Shown here: positions 15,285 to 22,256 of the stretch, one piece after another
Layout: each line of letters opens with the position of its first letter
Numbering within the stretch: the stretch's first letter is position 1
DNA from: Methylobacterium pseudosasicola
GTDB taxonomy: Bacteria; Pseudomonadota; Alphaproteobacteria; Rhizobiales; Beijerinckiaceae
Length of the DNA: 64,000 nucleotides
Reading direction: 5' to 3'
NCBI RefSeq assembly: GCF_900114535.1
Contig: NZ_FOTK01000006.1
Coordinates: 124,001-188,000, forward strand
Made by a program: the position numbers and the translations under genes
Notes under the pieces: model-generated
The model's database searches: none
Seen by the model: the letters and a program-made list of their open reading frames with translations, nothing else
What the model was told of the DNA's origin: nothing

Positions 15285-16294
15285 GGCTCCAGCTCGGCTA
15301 TATCCCGCTCTGCGATGCCGCGCCGCTGATCGCGGCCCACGAATTCGGCTTCGCCCGCTCCGAGGGACTGGACCTCGACCTCTCGGCCGAACCCTCCTGG
15401 GCGACCTTGCGCGACCGCCTGGCGCTCGGGCATCTCGACGGCGCGCACATGCTGGCGCCGCTCGCCCTGGCGAGCCGGCTCGCTCTATCCGGGCCGCCCT
15501 CCGACCTCGTCGTGCCGCTGCAGCTCAGCGCCAACGGCAATGCCATCACGGTGTCGCGCGGTCTCTGGGCCGCCATGGAGCCGGAGAGCGAGGCCCTGGC
15601 CGACGTGGCCCGCGCCTTCGCCCGGGTGGCGACCGAGCGCCGGGACGCGGGCCGGCCGCTGACGCTCGGAACCGTGCATCCGTTCTCCTGCCACAGCTAC
15701 CAGCTGCGGCTCTTCGCCGAGGCCGGCGGGCTCGATTCCACGGCCTTCCGCACGGTCGTGGTCCCGCCCCAGCACAGCGTCGAGGCCCTGGCCCGGGGCC
15801 TCGTCGACGGCTATTGCGCCGGAGCGCCCTGGAACGACGTGGCCGTGGCAGCGGGCCACGGGCGGATCGCGGCGTTCGGTTGCGACCTCGCCCCGGACGC
15901 CCCCGAGAAAGTGCTGGCTCTGTCCGCGCGGCTCGACGGCACGACGCTGCCTCTGATCCGGGCGGTGGCACGGGCCGGGCAATGGTGCTCCGATCCGGCC
16001 AACCGCGCCGACCTGATCCACCGCCTCGCCCACCGGAACTACCTCAACCTCGATGCCGAGCTGATCGGCCGGGCCTTCGCGGGGGACGCGATCCTGGATT
16101 CGGGCGGCGCCACCCGGCCTGTGCCGGGACATCTCGACCTCGGCGCCTCCGTGCAGACGCCGCGTCCCGAGGCCGCCCGCTGGCTCATGGCGCAGATGCG
16201 CGCCTCCCGGCAGATCGCCCGCGACGACCGCCTCGAGACGGAGGCGGCCGCAATCTACCGACCCGATCTCTACCAGGCCGCCCTGGCCCTCTGA
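15281..16294 (+). CDS. nasS: NasS-type nitrate sensor (NrtA/CmpA-like binding protein)
   Basis: A 337-residue cytoplasmic solute-binding protein with no signal peptide. It starts MRLQLGYIPLCDAAPLIAAH and includes TVHPFSCHSYQLRLF and VDGYCAGAPWNDVAVAAGHG, typical of the NrtA/NasS branch. In Paracoccus and Azotobacter, NasS holds NasT inactive until nitrate or nitrite binds. The 4-base overlap with nasT implies coupled synthesis in a fixed ratio. Nitrate-transporter binding proteins are the main alternative, but absence of an export signal and pairing with an ANTAR gene support the sensor role. Confidence 0.88.
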   Translation: MRLQLGYIPLCDAAPLIAAHEFGFARSEGLDLDLSAEPSWATLRDRLALGHLDGAHMLAPLALASRLALSGPPSDLVVPLQLSANGNAITVSRGLWAAMEPESEALADVARAFARVATERRDAGRPLTLGTVHPFSCHSYQLRLFAEAGGLDSTAFRTVVVPPQHSVEALARGLVDGYCAGAPWNDVAVAAGHGRIAAFGCDLAPDAPEKVLALSARLDGTTLPLIRAVARAGQWCSDPANRADLIHRLAHRNYLNLDAELIGRAFAGDAILDSGGATRPVPGHLDLGASVQTPRPEAARWLMAQMRASRQIARDDRLETEAAAIYRPDLYQAALAL

Positions 16295-16355
16295 GGGGGC
16301 GGCGGACAAAGCGGCGATTTCGTCATCGGCGCGGTGTCCGAATACAAGAGCGCGC

Positions 16356-16380
16356 GGAACGTTACTCGGTCTGGGCCGTT
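16356..16380 (+). promoter_or_regulatory. EcfG-type general stress promoter (GGAAC-N16-CGTT)
   Basis: GGAAC at 16356-16360 and CGTT at 16377-16380 are separated by exactly 16 bases, an exact match to the alphaproteobacterial EcfG (PhyR-NepR-EcfG cascade) consensus as I know it. A start site 7-9 bases downstream would fall only a few bases before the ATG at 16392. A second exact match lies at 32324. Confidence 0.65.
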
Positions 16381-16391
16381 TCCCGATCGCC

Positions 16392-16604
16392 ATGCCCGGA
16401 TGCCGTAAACTCGATACCGAATCGTCGACATCGCATCCGCCCCGGCGGGTCGAGCTCCGACGCTATGTTCGCCGCGGCGTCAAGGCCCCGCGCGCCAGCA
16501 ACGACAACCGCCGTCCCGGCGGTGTCCCCGCCTGGTATTGGGTTCTCGTGGCCGGCGCCATGCCGACCCTGGGCCTGCTGGCGATGCTCTCGACGCTGAT
16601 CTGA
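16392..16604 (+). CDS. Small single-span membrane protein, probable general stress gene
   Basis: A 70-residue protein with a basic N-terminal half (HPPRRVELRRYVRRGVKAPR) and one C-terminal membrane segment (WYWVLVAGAMPTLGLLAML). No family is recognised. It has no clear ribosome site, but the EcfG-type promoter ending at 16380 would produce a nearly leaderless message starting just before this ATG, which supports both the gene and the start. It stands alone between nasS and the nas structural operon. The function is unknown; small stress-induced membrane peptides are the nearest analogy, and that is inference. Confidence 0.5.
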   Translation: MPGCRKLDTESSTSHPPRRVELRRYVRRGVKAPRASNDNRRPGGVPAWYWVLVAGAMPTLGLLAMLSTLI

Positions 16605-16663
16605 TCCGGCCAACGCGTCGGATTAGATTTTGCGCCGCTAACGTGCTTCTCGCACCCGCCACA

Positions 16664-16780
16664 TCATCCTGAGGTGCCTGGCGATCGCAGATCGATGGGC
16701 CTCTAGGGAGCCCTCTCGCCTGCGGTGCAATTCCTGGAGGCCTCCTTCGAGGCTCGCTTCGCTCACACCTTAGGATGAGG
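16664..16780. repeat. Family B palindromic repeat, copy 1
   Basis: About 117 bases beginning TCATCCTGAGGTGCCTGGCG and ending CACACCTTAGGATGAGG, which pair. Internal GGAGGCCTCCTTCGAGG is shared with the copies at 37305 and 44713. The gap from the small membrane gene to the nas operon also carries a decayed family A element just downstream. Confidence 0.8.
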
Positions 16781-16810
16781 TGGAGAGTGCGATTTTGTTG
16801 TTACGCTCCT

Positions 16811-16883
16811 AGCGAAGCAACCTAGCGCCGAGCACAATCTCAGGGTGCAGCCTTTCCCCGCTTCGCTTTGCTCGCGACGACGG
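16811..16883. repeat. Decayed family A palindromic repeat
   Basis: AGCGAAGCAACCTAG at 16811-16825 matches family A copy 1, and CTTCGCTTTGCTCGCGACGA CGG at 16861-16883 is a mutated right arm. The middle has diverged. It appears to be an old copy next to a family B element. Confidence 0.55.
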
Positions 16884-17080
16884 CGTCGAGCGATCCGGCT
16901 GCTTCCATTCTCCGATTGCACCGGTCGCCCAGACACCATCCATGGCCACCGCGCTGATCGTTTAAGCGACCGCCAGCCCGCTTTTTGTGCAGCGCGATCT
17001 GCGTGCACTCAGCCAGCACGAGCCCCTGGCGGCCGTCATTAAATTAACATCTGGAATAACTTATAAGTAGGGATCGTGCG

Positions 17081-17096
17081 TGGCACGACTTCTGCA
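17081..17096 (+). promoter_or_regulatory. Sigma-54 (RpoN) type promoter of the nas operon
   Basis: TGGCACGACTTCTGCA agrees with the -24/-12 consensus TGGCACRNNNNTTGCW at every fixed position except one (C for T at the twelfth base), with correct GG-to-GC spacing. With the GC at -13/-12, transcription would start near 17107, exactly at the base of the first leader hairpin. A sigma-54 promoter fits nitrogen control by NtrC. I found no convincing NtrC dyad upstream. Confidence 0.7.
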
Positions 17097-17107
17097 AGCA
17101 TTACCAT

Positions 17108-17170
17108 GTCCGTCAACGACGACGGGCAGCGCCGTCAGCGAGGCCGCTGATCCGGTTCTCCTGAGGCAGA
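17108..17170 (+). promoter_or_regulatory. Nitrate-responsive RNA leader with an ANTAR-type hairpin
   Basis: The transcript would open with a 7-bp stem, GTCCGTC (17108-17114) pairing with GACGGGC (17121-17127) around the hexaloop AACGAC. This has A at loop position 1 and G at position 4, the signature recognised by ANTAR proteins. A second perfect 6-bp stem lies at 17135-17150 (TCAGCG/CGCTGA, loop AGGC), but its loop is not canonical. GACGG at 17121 can alternatively pair with CCGTC at 17132. GGTTCT (17154-17159) can pair with AGAAGCC (17168-17174), taking bases from the terminator stem, so it is a candidate antiterminator. Confidence 0.65.
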
Positions 17171-17204
17171 AGCCTGCCCCGGGGATGACCGGCAGCGGCT
17201 TTTT
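17171..17204 (+). terminator. Intrinsic terminator in the nas leader, probable NasT target
   Basis: AGCCTGCC (17171-17178) pairs with GGCA-GC-GGCT (17191-17200, two-base bulge), followed by TTTTT. It lies 55 bases before the start codon of the first nas structural gene, so it would stop transcription unless antitermination occurs. This is the layout of ANTAR-controlled nitrate operons. Confidence 0.65.
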
Positions 17205-17259
17205 CGTGGGCGGTCCGCCGACGATCCTGCAATCCGAGGTTCCAGACGCGATCCTAAAG

Positions 17260-18528
17260 ATGGCGACATCCCCCATGGACACCAGCGCACATGATGCGCG
17301 CGCCGAGACCGGCTTGCCGCGCGAGCGGCTCGTGGTGGTCGGCAACGGCATGGCCTCGCTCCGCTTCCTCGAGCGCCTCACCGAAGGGTCGCCGGGCCGC
17401 TTCGACGTGACCTGCGTCGGCGCCGAGCCCAAGGCCGCCTATAACCGGGTCCTGCTCTCCTCGCTGCTCGGTGGCGAAGTCGACGAGGCGGCCTGCGAAT
17501 TCCGCGGCCTCGACTGGTACGCCGCCCACGGCATCCGCCTGATCACCGGCGCTCCGGTCACCCAGATCGACCGCGAGAACGGCCTCGTCCTGGTCGGCGA
17601 GACCCACGTCCTGCCCTTCGACAAGCTGGTCCTCGCCGTCGGCTCCCTGCCGATCCGCCTGCCCAAGCCCGGCATGGAGCTGCCTGGCGTCATCACCTTC
17701 CGCGACCTCGCCGACGTGGCGGCGATCCGCAAGGCCGCCGTGCAGCACGCCCGGGCGATCGTCATCGGCGGCGGGTTACTCGGGCTCGAGGCCGCGGTCG
17801 GGCTGGCGCGGCTGGGGGTCGAGACGACCCTGCTCCACGTCATGGACCGGCTGATGGAGCGCCAGCTCGATCACCACGCCGCCGGGCTGGTGAAGCGCGC
17901 CATGGAGGCCCGCGGCGTCCGGGTGATCCTCAAGGCCGACACCGCCCGGGTCGAGGGCGACGGCCGGGTCGAGCGCCTCGTCCTCGCCGACGGGACCGTG
18001 TTGCCGGCCGACCTCGTGGTGATGTCGGTGGGGGTGCGCCCCTCGGTGGCCCTGGCCCAGGGAGCGGGTCTGGAGATCGGCCGCGGCATCAAGGTCGATG
18101 ACCGGATGACCACCTCGGATTCCCGCGTCTTCGCGCTCGGCGAATGCGCCGAGCATCGCGGTCTGATCTACGGGCTGGTCGAGCCGGCCTACGAGCAGGC
18201 CGACACCCTGGCCCGGCACTTGGCCGGCCACAACGCCGCCTATGCCGGCACCTCGCTGGCCACCAGCCTCAAGGTCTCCGGGCTGCCGGTTTTCTCCGCC
18301 GGCCTCGTGGACACCCCCGAGGATGCCGAGGCGATCGTCCTGTCCGATCCCGGGGCCGGGCTCTACCGCAAGCTGCTGGTGCGGGAGGGCAGGCTGATCG
18401 GTGCCGTGTTCGTGGGCGACATCGCCGAGCAGGGTGCCTGCAAGGGCCTGATCCGCTCCGGCGATCCGGTCGAGAACGTCGATGATCTGATGTTCGGGCG
18501 CCCGGCGCCCGAGCCGCTGGCCGCTTAG
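17260..18528 (+). CDS. NAD(P)H-dependent FAD oxidoreductase of nitrate/nitrite assimilation (NirB/NasC N-domain type)
   Basis: 422 residues from the ATG at 17260 (a second ATG at 17275 is in frame; the frame extends upstream into the leader RNA and is not coding there). It matches the FAD/NADH part of assimilatory NirB and NasC: RLVVVGNGMASLRFLERL (FAD), AIVIGGGLLGLEAAVGLARL (NADH) and DSRVFALGECAEHRGLIYG (FAD). The [2Fe-2S] and siroheme domains of full NirB are absent. NasA downstream carries a BFD-type [2Fe-2S] tail, so this protein most plausibly passes NADH electrons to NasA, as NasC does in Klebsiella. Rubredoxin-type reductases are the main alternative. Confidence 0.82.
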   Translation: MATSPMDTSAHDARAETGLPRERLVVVGNGMASLRFLERLTEGSPGRFDVTCVGAEPKAAYNRVLLSSLLGGEVDEAACEFRGLDWYAAHGIRLITGAPVTQIDRENGLVLVGETHVLPFDKLVLAVGSLPIRLPKPGMELPGVITFRDLADVAAIRKAAVQHARAIVIGGGLLGLEAAVGLARLGVETTLLHVMDRLMERQLDHHAAGLVKRAMEARGVRVILKADTARVEGDGRVERLVLADGTVLPADLVVMSVGVRPSVALAQGAGLEIGRGIKVDDRMTTSDSRVFALGECAEHRGLIYGLVEPAYEQADTLARHLAGHNAAYAGTSLATSLKVSGLPVFSAGLVDTPEDAEAIVLSDPGAGLYRKLLVREGRLIGAVFVGDIAEQGACKGLIRSGDPVENVDDLMFGRPAPEPLAA

Positions 18529-18612
18529 ATTCGATCCGAGACTTCGATTTCACACGCCCGCGCGCGTCGGACCGGTATCCGGTCCGGCCTCGGGCGATCC
18601 AGGGAGGCGCAG

Positions 18613-20424
18613 ATGGCCGAGACCACCCCACAGACCGCCCCGGACGGCTTCAACCCCGAGCAGAAGCGCTATCTCGAAGGCTTCGCCTCGGGCGTGGCTG
18701 CCGCCCGCCTGACCGGGGGCCTGGCAATCGGGCAAGGCCCGGCGGCACCGGCCGAACCCACCGGGCCGGACGCGATCCACATCAAGGCGCAGGACAAGAC
18801 CGTCAAGGACGGCGGCAAGCTCTGCGAGCAGGAGAAGTGGAAGCGCGCCGAGAACCCGTTCGACGGCCATAACCGCCTGATCGCGGAGGCCGCCGCGGGC
18901 AAGCAGCCCAAGCCCGAGGACAATTTCCGCTGGCGCTACCACGGCCTGTTCTGGGTCGCCCCGAACCAGGTGAGCTACATGGCCCGCCTGCGGATCCCCA
19001 ACGGCATCCTGCACCATTGGCAGTTCGCCGGCGTCGCCGACCTCGCTGATCAGCACGGCGGCGGCTACGTCCACGTGACGACCCGCGCCAACCTCCAGGT
19101 GCGCGAGATCAGTCCCGAGCACGCTCAGCCGTTCCTCGATGGGCTTGTCGATATCGGCCTCACCGCCCGCGGCTCGGGCGCCGACAACATCCGCAACGTC
19201 ACCGGCTCCTCCACCGCCGGCATCGACAGCCAGGAGTTGCTGGACACCCGCCCGCTGGCGAAATCCTGGAACAACTGGATCATCAACGACCGCTCGCTCT
19301 ACGGCCTGCCGCGCAAGTTCAACGTCGCCTTCGACGGCGGCGGCGTGATGCCGACCCTGGAGGAGACCAACGATATCGGCTTCCAGGCGATCGAGGTGCT
19401 GGACGGCGCCGCAGTGGCGCCCGGCGTGTGGATGCGCCTCGTGCTCGGCGGCATCTCCGGCCACCGGGACCTCGCCCGCGACACCGGCATCGTGCTCAAG
19501 CCCGAGGATTGCAACGCCGTGGCGGACGCGATCATCCGGGTGTTCATTGAGAACGGCGACCGGACCAACCGCAACAAAAGCCGGATGAAGTACGTCCTCG
19601 ACGCCTGGGGCTTCGACAAGTACCTCGCCGCCGTCGAGGACAAGCTCGGCCGCAAGCTCGACCGGGTCGATCCTGCCCATGTGGCGCCACGCCGGCCCAC
19701 CGACCGGTTCGCCCATGTCGGCGTCCACGCCCAGAAGCAGGCCGGCCTCAACTGGATCGGCGTGGTCCTGCCGGTGGGCAAGATGACCAGCGACCAGGTT
19801 CGGGCCTTGGCCGAGATCGCCCGGGACTGCGGCGACGGCCAGATCCGCCTCACCGTCTGGCAAAACTTCATCTTTTCGGGGATTCCCGATGCGCGGGTGG
19901 CGGAGGTCGAGAGCCGTATTCTTGAACTCGGCCTGACCACCAAGGCGGCCGGCATCCGCTCCGGCCTCGTCGCCTGCACCGGTGCACGGGGCTGCAAGTT
20001 CGCCGCCTCCGACACCAAGGGCCACGCCCTGATCATCGCCGACCATGTCGAGCGCACGGTTACCGAGCTCGACGTGCCGGTGAACGTCCACCTCACCGGC
20101 TGCCACCATTCCTGCGCCCAGCACTATATCGGCGATATCGGGCTGATCGGCGCCAAGGTGGTCGTCTCCGAGGAGGGCGACACCGTCGAGGGCTACGACA
20201 TCGTGGTCGGCGGCGGCTTCGCCGAGAACCCGAAGATCGGCACCGAGATCTGGAAGGCCGTCAAAGCCGAGGACGCGCCCTTCCGCGTCGAGGCGCTGCT
20301 GCGCACCTACCTGGCCCGCCGGCAGGGTCCGGACGAGAGCTTCCAGTCCTTCACCGCCCGCACCGGCACCGAAGCCCTGCGGGACGCCGCCGAGGAACAG
20401 CCAGCCCTGAAGGCCGCAGCATGA
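18613..20424 (+). CDS. nirA: Assimilatory nitrite reductase, siroheme/[4Fe-4S] hemoprotein (NirA type)
   Basis: 603 residues, the length of ferredoxin-type nitrite reductases. The siroheme-cluster cysteines are visible as CTGARGCKF and, 38 residues later, HLTGCHHSCAQHYIGDIG. Earlier motifs include VHVTTRANLQVREIS and DNIRNVTGSSTAGID. The enzyme reduces nitrite to ammonium with six electrons in the cytoplasm. An AGGGAGG ribosome site precedes the ATG. The stop overlaps the next start (ATGA), coupling it to an unusual Fe-S flavoprotein that is its likely electron donor. A sulfite reductase role is possible in principle, but the nas context argues for nitrite. Confidence 0.9.
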   Translation: MAETTPQTAPDGFNPEQKRYLEGFASGVAAARLTGGLAIGQGPAAPAEPTGPDAIHIKAQDKTVKDGGKLCEQEKWKRAENPFDGHNRLIAEAAAGKQPKPEDNFRWRYHGLFWVAPNQVSYMARLRIPNGILHHWQFAGVADLADQHGGGYVHVTTRANLQVREISPEHAQPFLDGLVDIGLTARGSGADNIRNVTGSSTAGIDSQELLDTRPLAKSWNNWIINDRSLYGLPRKFNVAFDGGGVMPTLEETNDIGFQAIEVLDGAAVAPGVWMRLVLGGISGHRDLARDTGIVLKPEDCNAVADAIIRVFIENGDRTNRNKSRMKYVLDAWGFDKYLAAVEDKLGRKLDRVDPAHVAPRRPTDRFAHVGVHAQKQAGLNWIGVVLPVGKMTSDQVRALAEIARDCGDGQIRLTVWQNFIFSGIPDARVAEVESRILELGLTTKAAGIRSGLVACTGARGCKFAASDTKGHALIIADHVERTVTELDVPVNVHLTGCHHSCAQHYIGDIGLIGAKVVVSEEGDTVEGYDIVVGGGFAENPKIGTEIWKAVKAEDAPFRVEALLRTYLARRQGPDESFQSFTARTGTEALRDAAEEQPALKAAA

Positions 20425-22025
20425 GTGAGCACGTCGCGCGCCCCCTCGTCCTGATCCCCGAGACCGCGCCCTTCGACGCCGACCAGCGCTCGTGGCTCTC
20501 GGGCTATTTCGCGGCCCTGCTCGGCCCGGCCGTGACGGGGGCGACCGCCCTCGCGCCGGGCGAGACGCCCCCCGGCGGCCCCAAGCTCGCCGATAACGAC
20601 GACGCGCCCTGGCACGACCCTTCGGTGCCGATCGGCGACCGGATGGCCATGGCCAAGGACAGGCCCGAGCCGCAGAAGCTGATGGCCGCCATGGCCCAGC
20701 AGGATTGCGGCCAGTGCGGCTACAATTGCGCCGACTACGCCAACGCGATCTTCCTGAAGAACGAGGAGCGCCTGAATCTTTGCCAGCCCGGCGGCAAGGA
20801 GACCCTGCGCATGCTCAAGAAGCTGGAGGAGGAGTTCGTCGCCGCTGGCGGCGCGCCGGCTGCCCCGAAGACCGAGGACCATAGCCCGAAGCCGGCAGCC
20901 GATCTCGGCCCGCTCGGCTTCTGCCGAGAGAACCCGGTCGAGGCGCTGTTCCTGTCCCGCCGCCGCCTCAACGATCCGGGCGGCGAGAAGGAGACCTGGC
21001 ACATCGAGATCGGGCTCGACGGCACGCCGATCACCTACGAGGCCGGCGATTCGCTGGGCCTGTTCCCGGCCAACGCTCCGGCCCTGGTCGACGCGGTGAT
21101 CGCCGAGCTCGGCGCCCGGCCCGAGCGGATGATCGGCGACAAGACCCTGCGCGACCACCTGCTCAAGGACTATGCGCTCGGTGCCGCACCGGACAACCTC
21201 TACCAGCTGCTGTCGCTGCTGACTTCGGGCGCGGCCCGCAAGAAGGCGCAGGCCTTGGCGTCCGGCGAGGATCCGGATGGCGACGCCGCCTATCTCGACG
21301 TGCTCGGCGCCCTGCACAAGTTCCCCGGCGCCCGGCCCGACGCGGAGGTGTTTCTGGAGGCCCTCGATGAGTTGCAGCCGCGGCTCTACTCGATCTCGTC
21401 CTCGCCGAAGATGGATGCCGGAATCGTGTCCCTGACCGTGGACGCGGTGCGCTACAACCACCGCTCGCGGCTGCGTCTCGGCGTGGCCTCCACGCATCTC
21501 GGCGAGCGCCTGCCCGAGCAGACCAAGGTGAAGATCTACCTGCAGAAGGCCCATGGCTTCGCCCTGCCGGAGGACCTGTCCAAGGACGTGATCATGTGCG
21601 GCCCCGGCACCGGTATCGCGCCGTTCCGGTCCTTCCTGCGCGAGCGCGCCGCGACCCAGGCGCCAGGCCGCAACTGGCTGTTCTACGGCCACCAGCGCCA
21701 GGCCACGGACTTCTTCTACAAGGATGAGCTGACCAAGCTGAAGGACGATAAGATCCTGACCCGCCTGTCGCTCGCCTGGTCGCGGGACGGAAGCGAGAAG
21801 ACCTACGTCCAGGACCGGATGCGCGAGAACGGCGCCGATCTGTGGAAGTGGCTCGAAGGCGGCGCCCATTTCTACGTCTGCGGCGATGCCAAGCGCATGG
21901 CCAAGGACGTGGAGCGGGCGATCATCGACGTGGCGGCCAGCCACGGCGGCAAGAGCCCGGAAGACGCGGTCGCCTATCTCGGCGCCCTCAAGAAGACCAG
22001 CCGCTACCAGGCCGACGTGTACTGA
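20421..22025 (+). CDS. Fe-S/FNR-type flavoprotein reductase (CysJ-like, flavodoxin domain replaced), probable NirA partner
   Basis: 534 residues. Residues about 88-130 hold a four-cysteine motif, CGQCGYNC plus NLCQPGG, as in small [4Fe-4S] domains. Residues about 160-534 form a CysJ-like FAD/NADPH module: LYSISSSPK (FAD), CGPGTGIAPFRSFL (pyridine nucleotide), WLFYGHQRQATDFFY and YVCGDAKRMAKDV. The flavodoxin domain of true CysJ is missing, and an Fe-S domain takes its place. It overlaps nirA by 4 bases, so it likely feeds NADPH electrons to NirA through the cluster. Often labelled sulfite reductase alpha subunit. The exact donor-acceptor pairing is inference. Confidence 0.8.
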   Translation: MSEHVARPLVLIPETAPFDADQRSWLSGYFAALLGPAVTGATALAPGETPPGGPKLADNDDAPWHDPSVPIGDRMAMAKDRPEPQKLMAAMAQQDCGQCGYNCADYANAIFLKNEERLNLCQPGGKETLRMLKKLEEEFVAAGGAPAAPKTEDHSPKPAADLGPLGFCRENPVEALFLSRRRLNDPGGEKETWHIEIGLDGTPITYEAGDSLGLFPANAPALVDAVIAELGARPERMIGDKTLRDHLLKDYALGAAPDNLYQLLSLLTSGAARKKAQALASGEDPDGDAAYLDVLGALHKFPGARPDAEVFLEALDELQPRLYSISSSPKMDAGIVSLTVDAVRYNHRSRLRLGVASTHLGERLPEQTKVKIYLQKAHGFALPEDLSKDVIMCGPGTGIAPFRSFLRERAATQAPGRNWLFYGHQRQATDFFYKDELTKLKDDKILTRLSLAWSRDGSEKTYVQDRMRENGADLWKWLEGGAHFYVCGDAKRMAKDVERAIIDVAASHGGKSPEDAVAYLGALKKTSRYQADVY

Positions 22026-22033
22026 GCGGTGAA

Positions 22034-22198
22034 ACCCTCCCCCCTCTGCGGGGGAGGGTGCCCCGCGTATGCGAGGCGGGAGAGGGGCAGCGCGACGCTT
22101 CAGGATCTAGCTTTCGGCGCGACTTCTCCGGATCCGGCCCTCCCCTCTCCCGACCCTCGCTAACGCGAGGGCCACCCTCCCCCGCAGAGGGGGGAGGG
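22034..22198. repeat. Family C palindromic element between the reductase gene and nasA
   Basis: About 165 bases. The outer arms are ACCCTCCCCCCTCTGCGGGG and CCCCGCAGAGGGGGGAGGG, and there are inner arms such as GAGGCGGGAGAGGGG and CCCCTCTCCCGACCCTCG. It could form a long hairpin in the nas transcript 58 bases before the nasA start. It resembles the elements at 6719 and 9721, with a longer centre. Confidence 0.8.
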
Positions 22199-22256
22199 AA
22201 TAGGCGGCCCGCCTTTTGCGGCGGCCGTCGAACAAAAAACTTTCGAGGACCCAGCC

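Noticed and set aside
16980..17030. A possible NtrC site near GTGCACTCAGCCAGCACGAG
   Set aside because: The half-sites are not in inverted order with the required spacing, so it does not match an NtrC dyad; only the sigma-54 element is supported.
17080..17259. Extension of the FAD oxidoreductase frame up to 17080
   Set aside because: This segment is the predicted promoter, RNA hairpins and terminator, and the added residues do not resemble the family.
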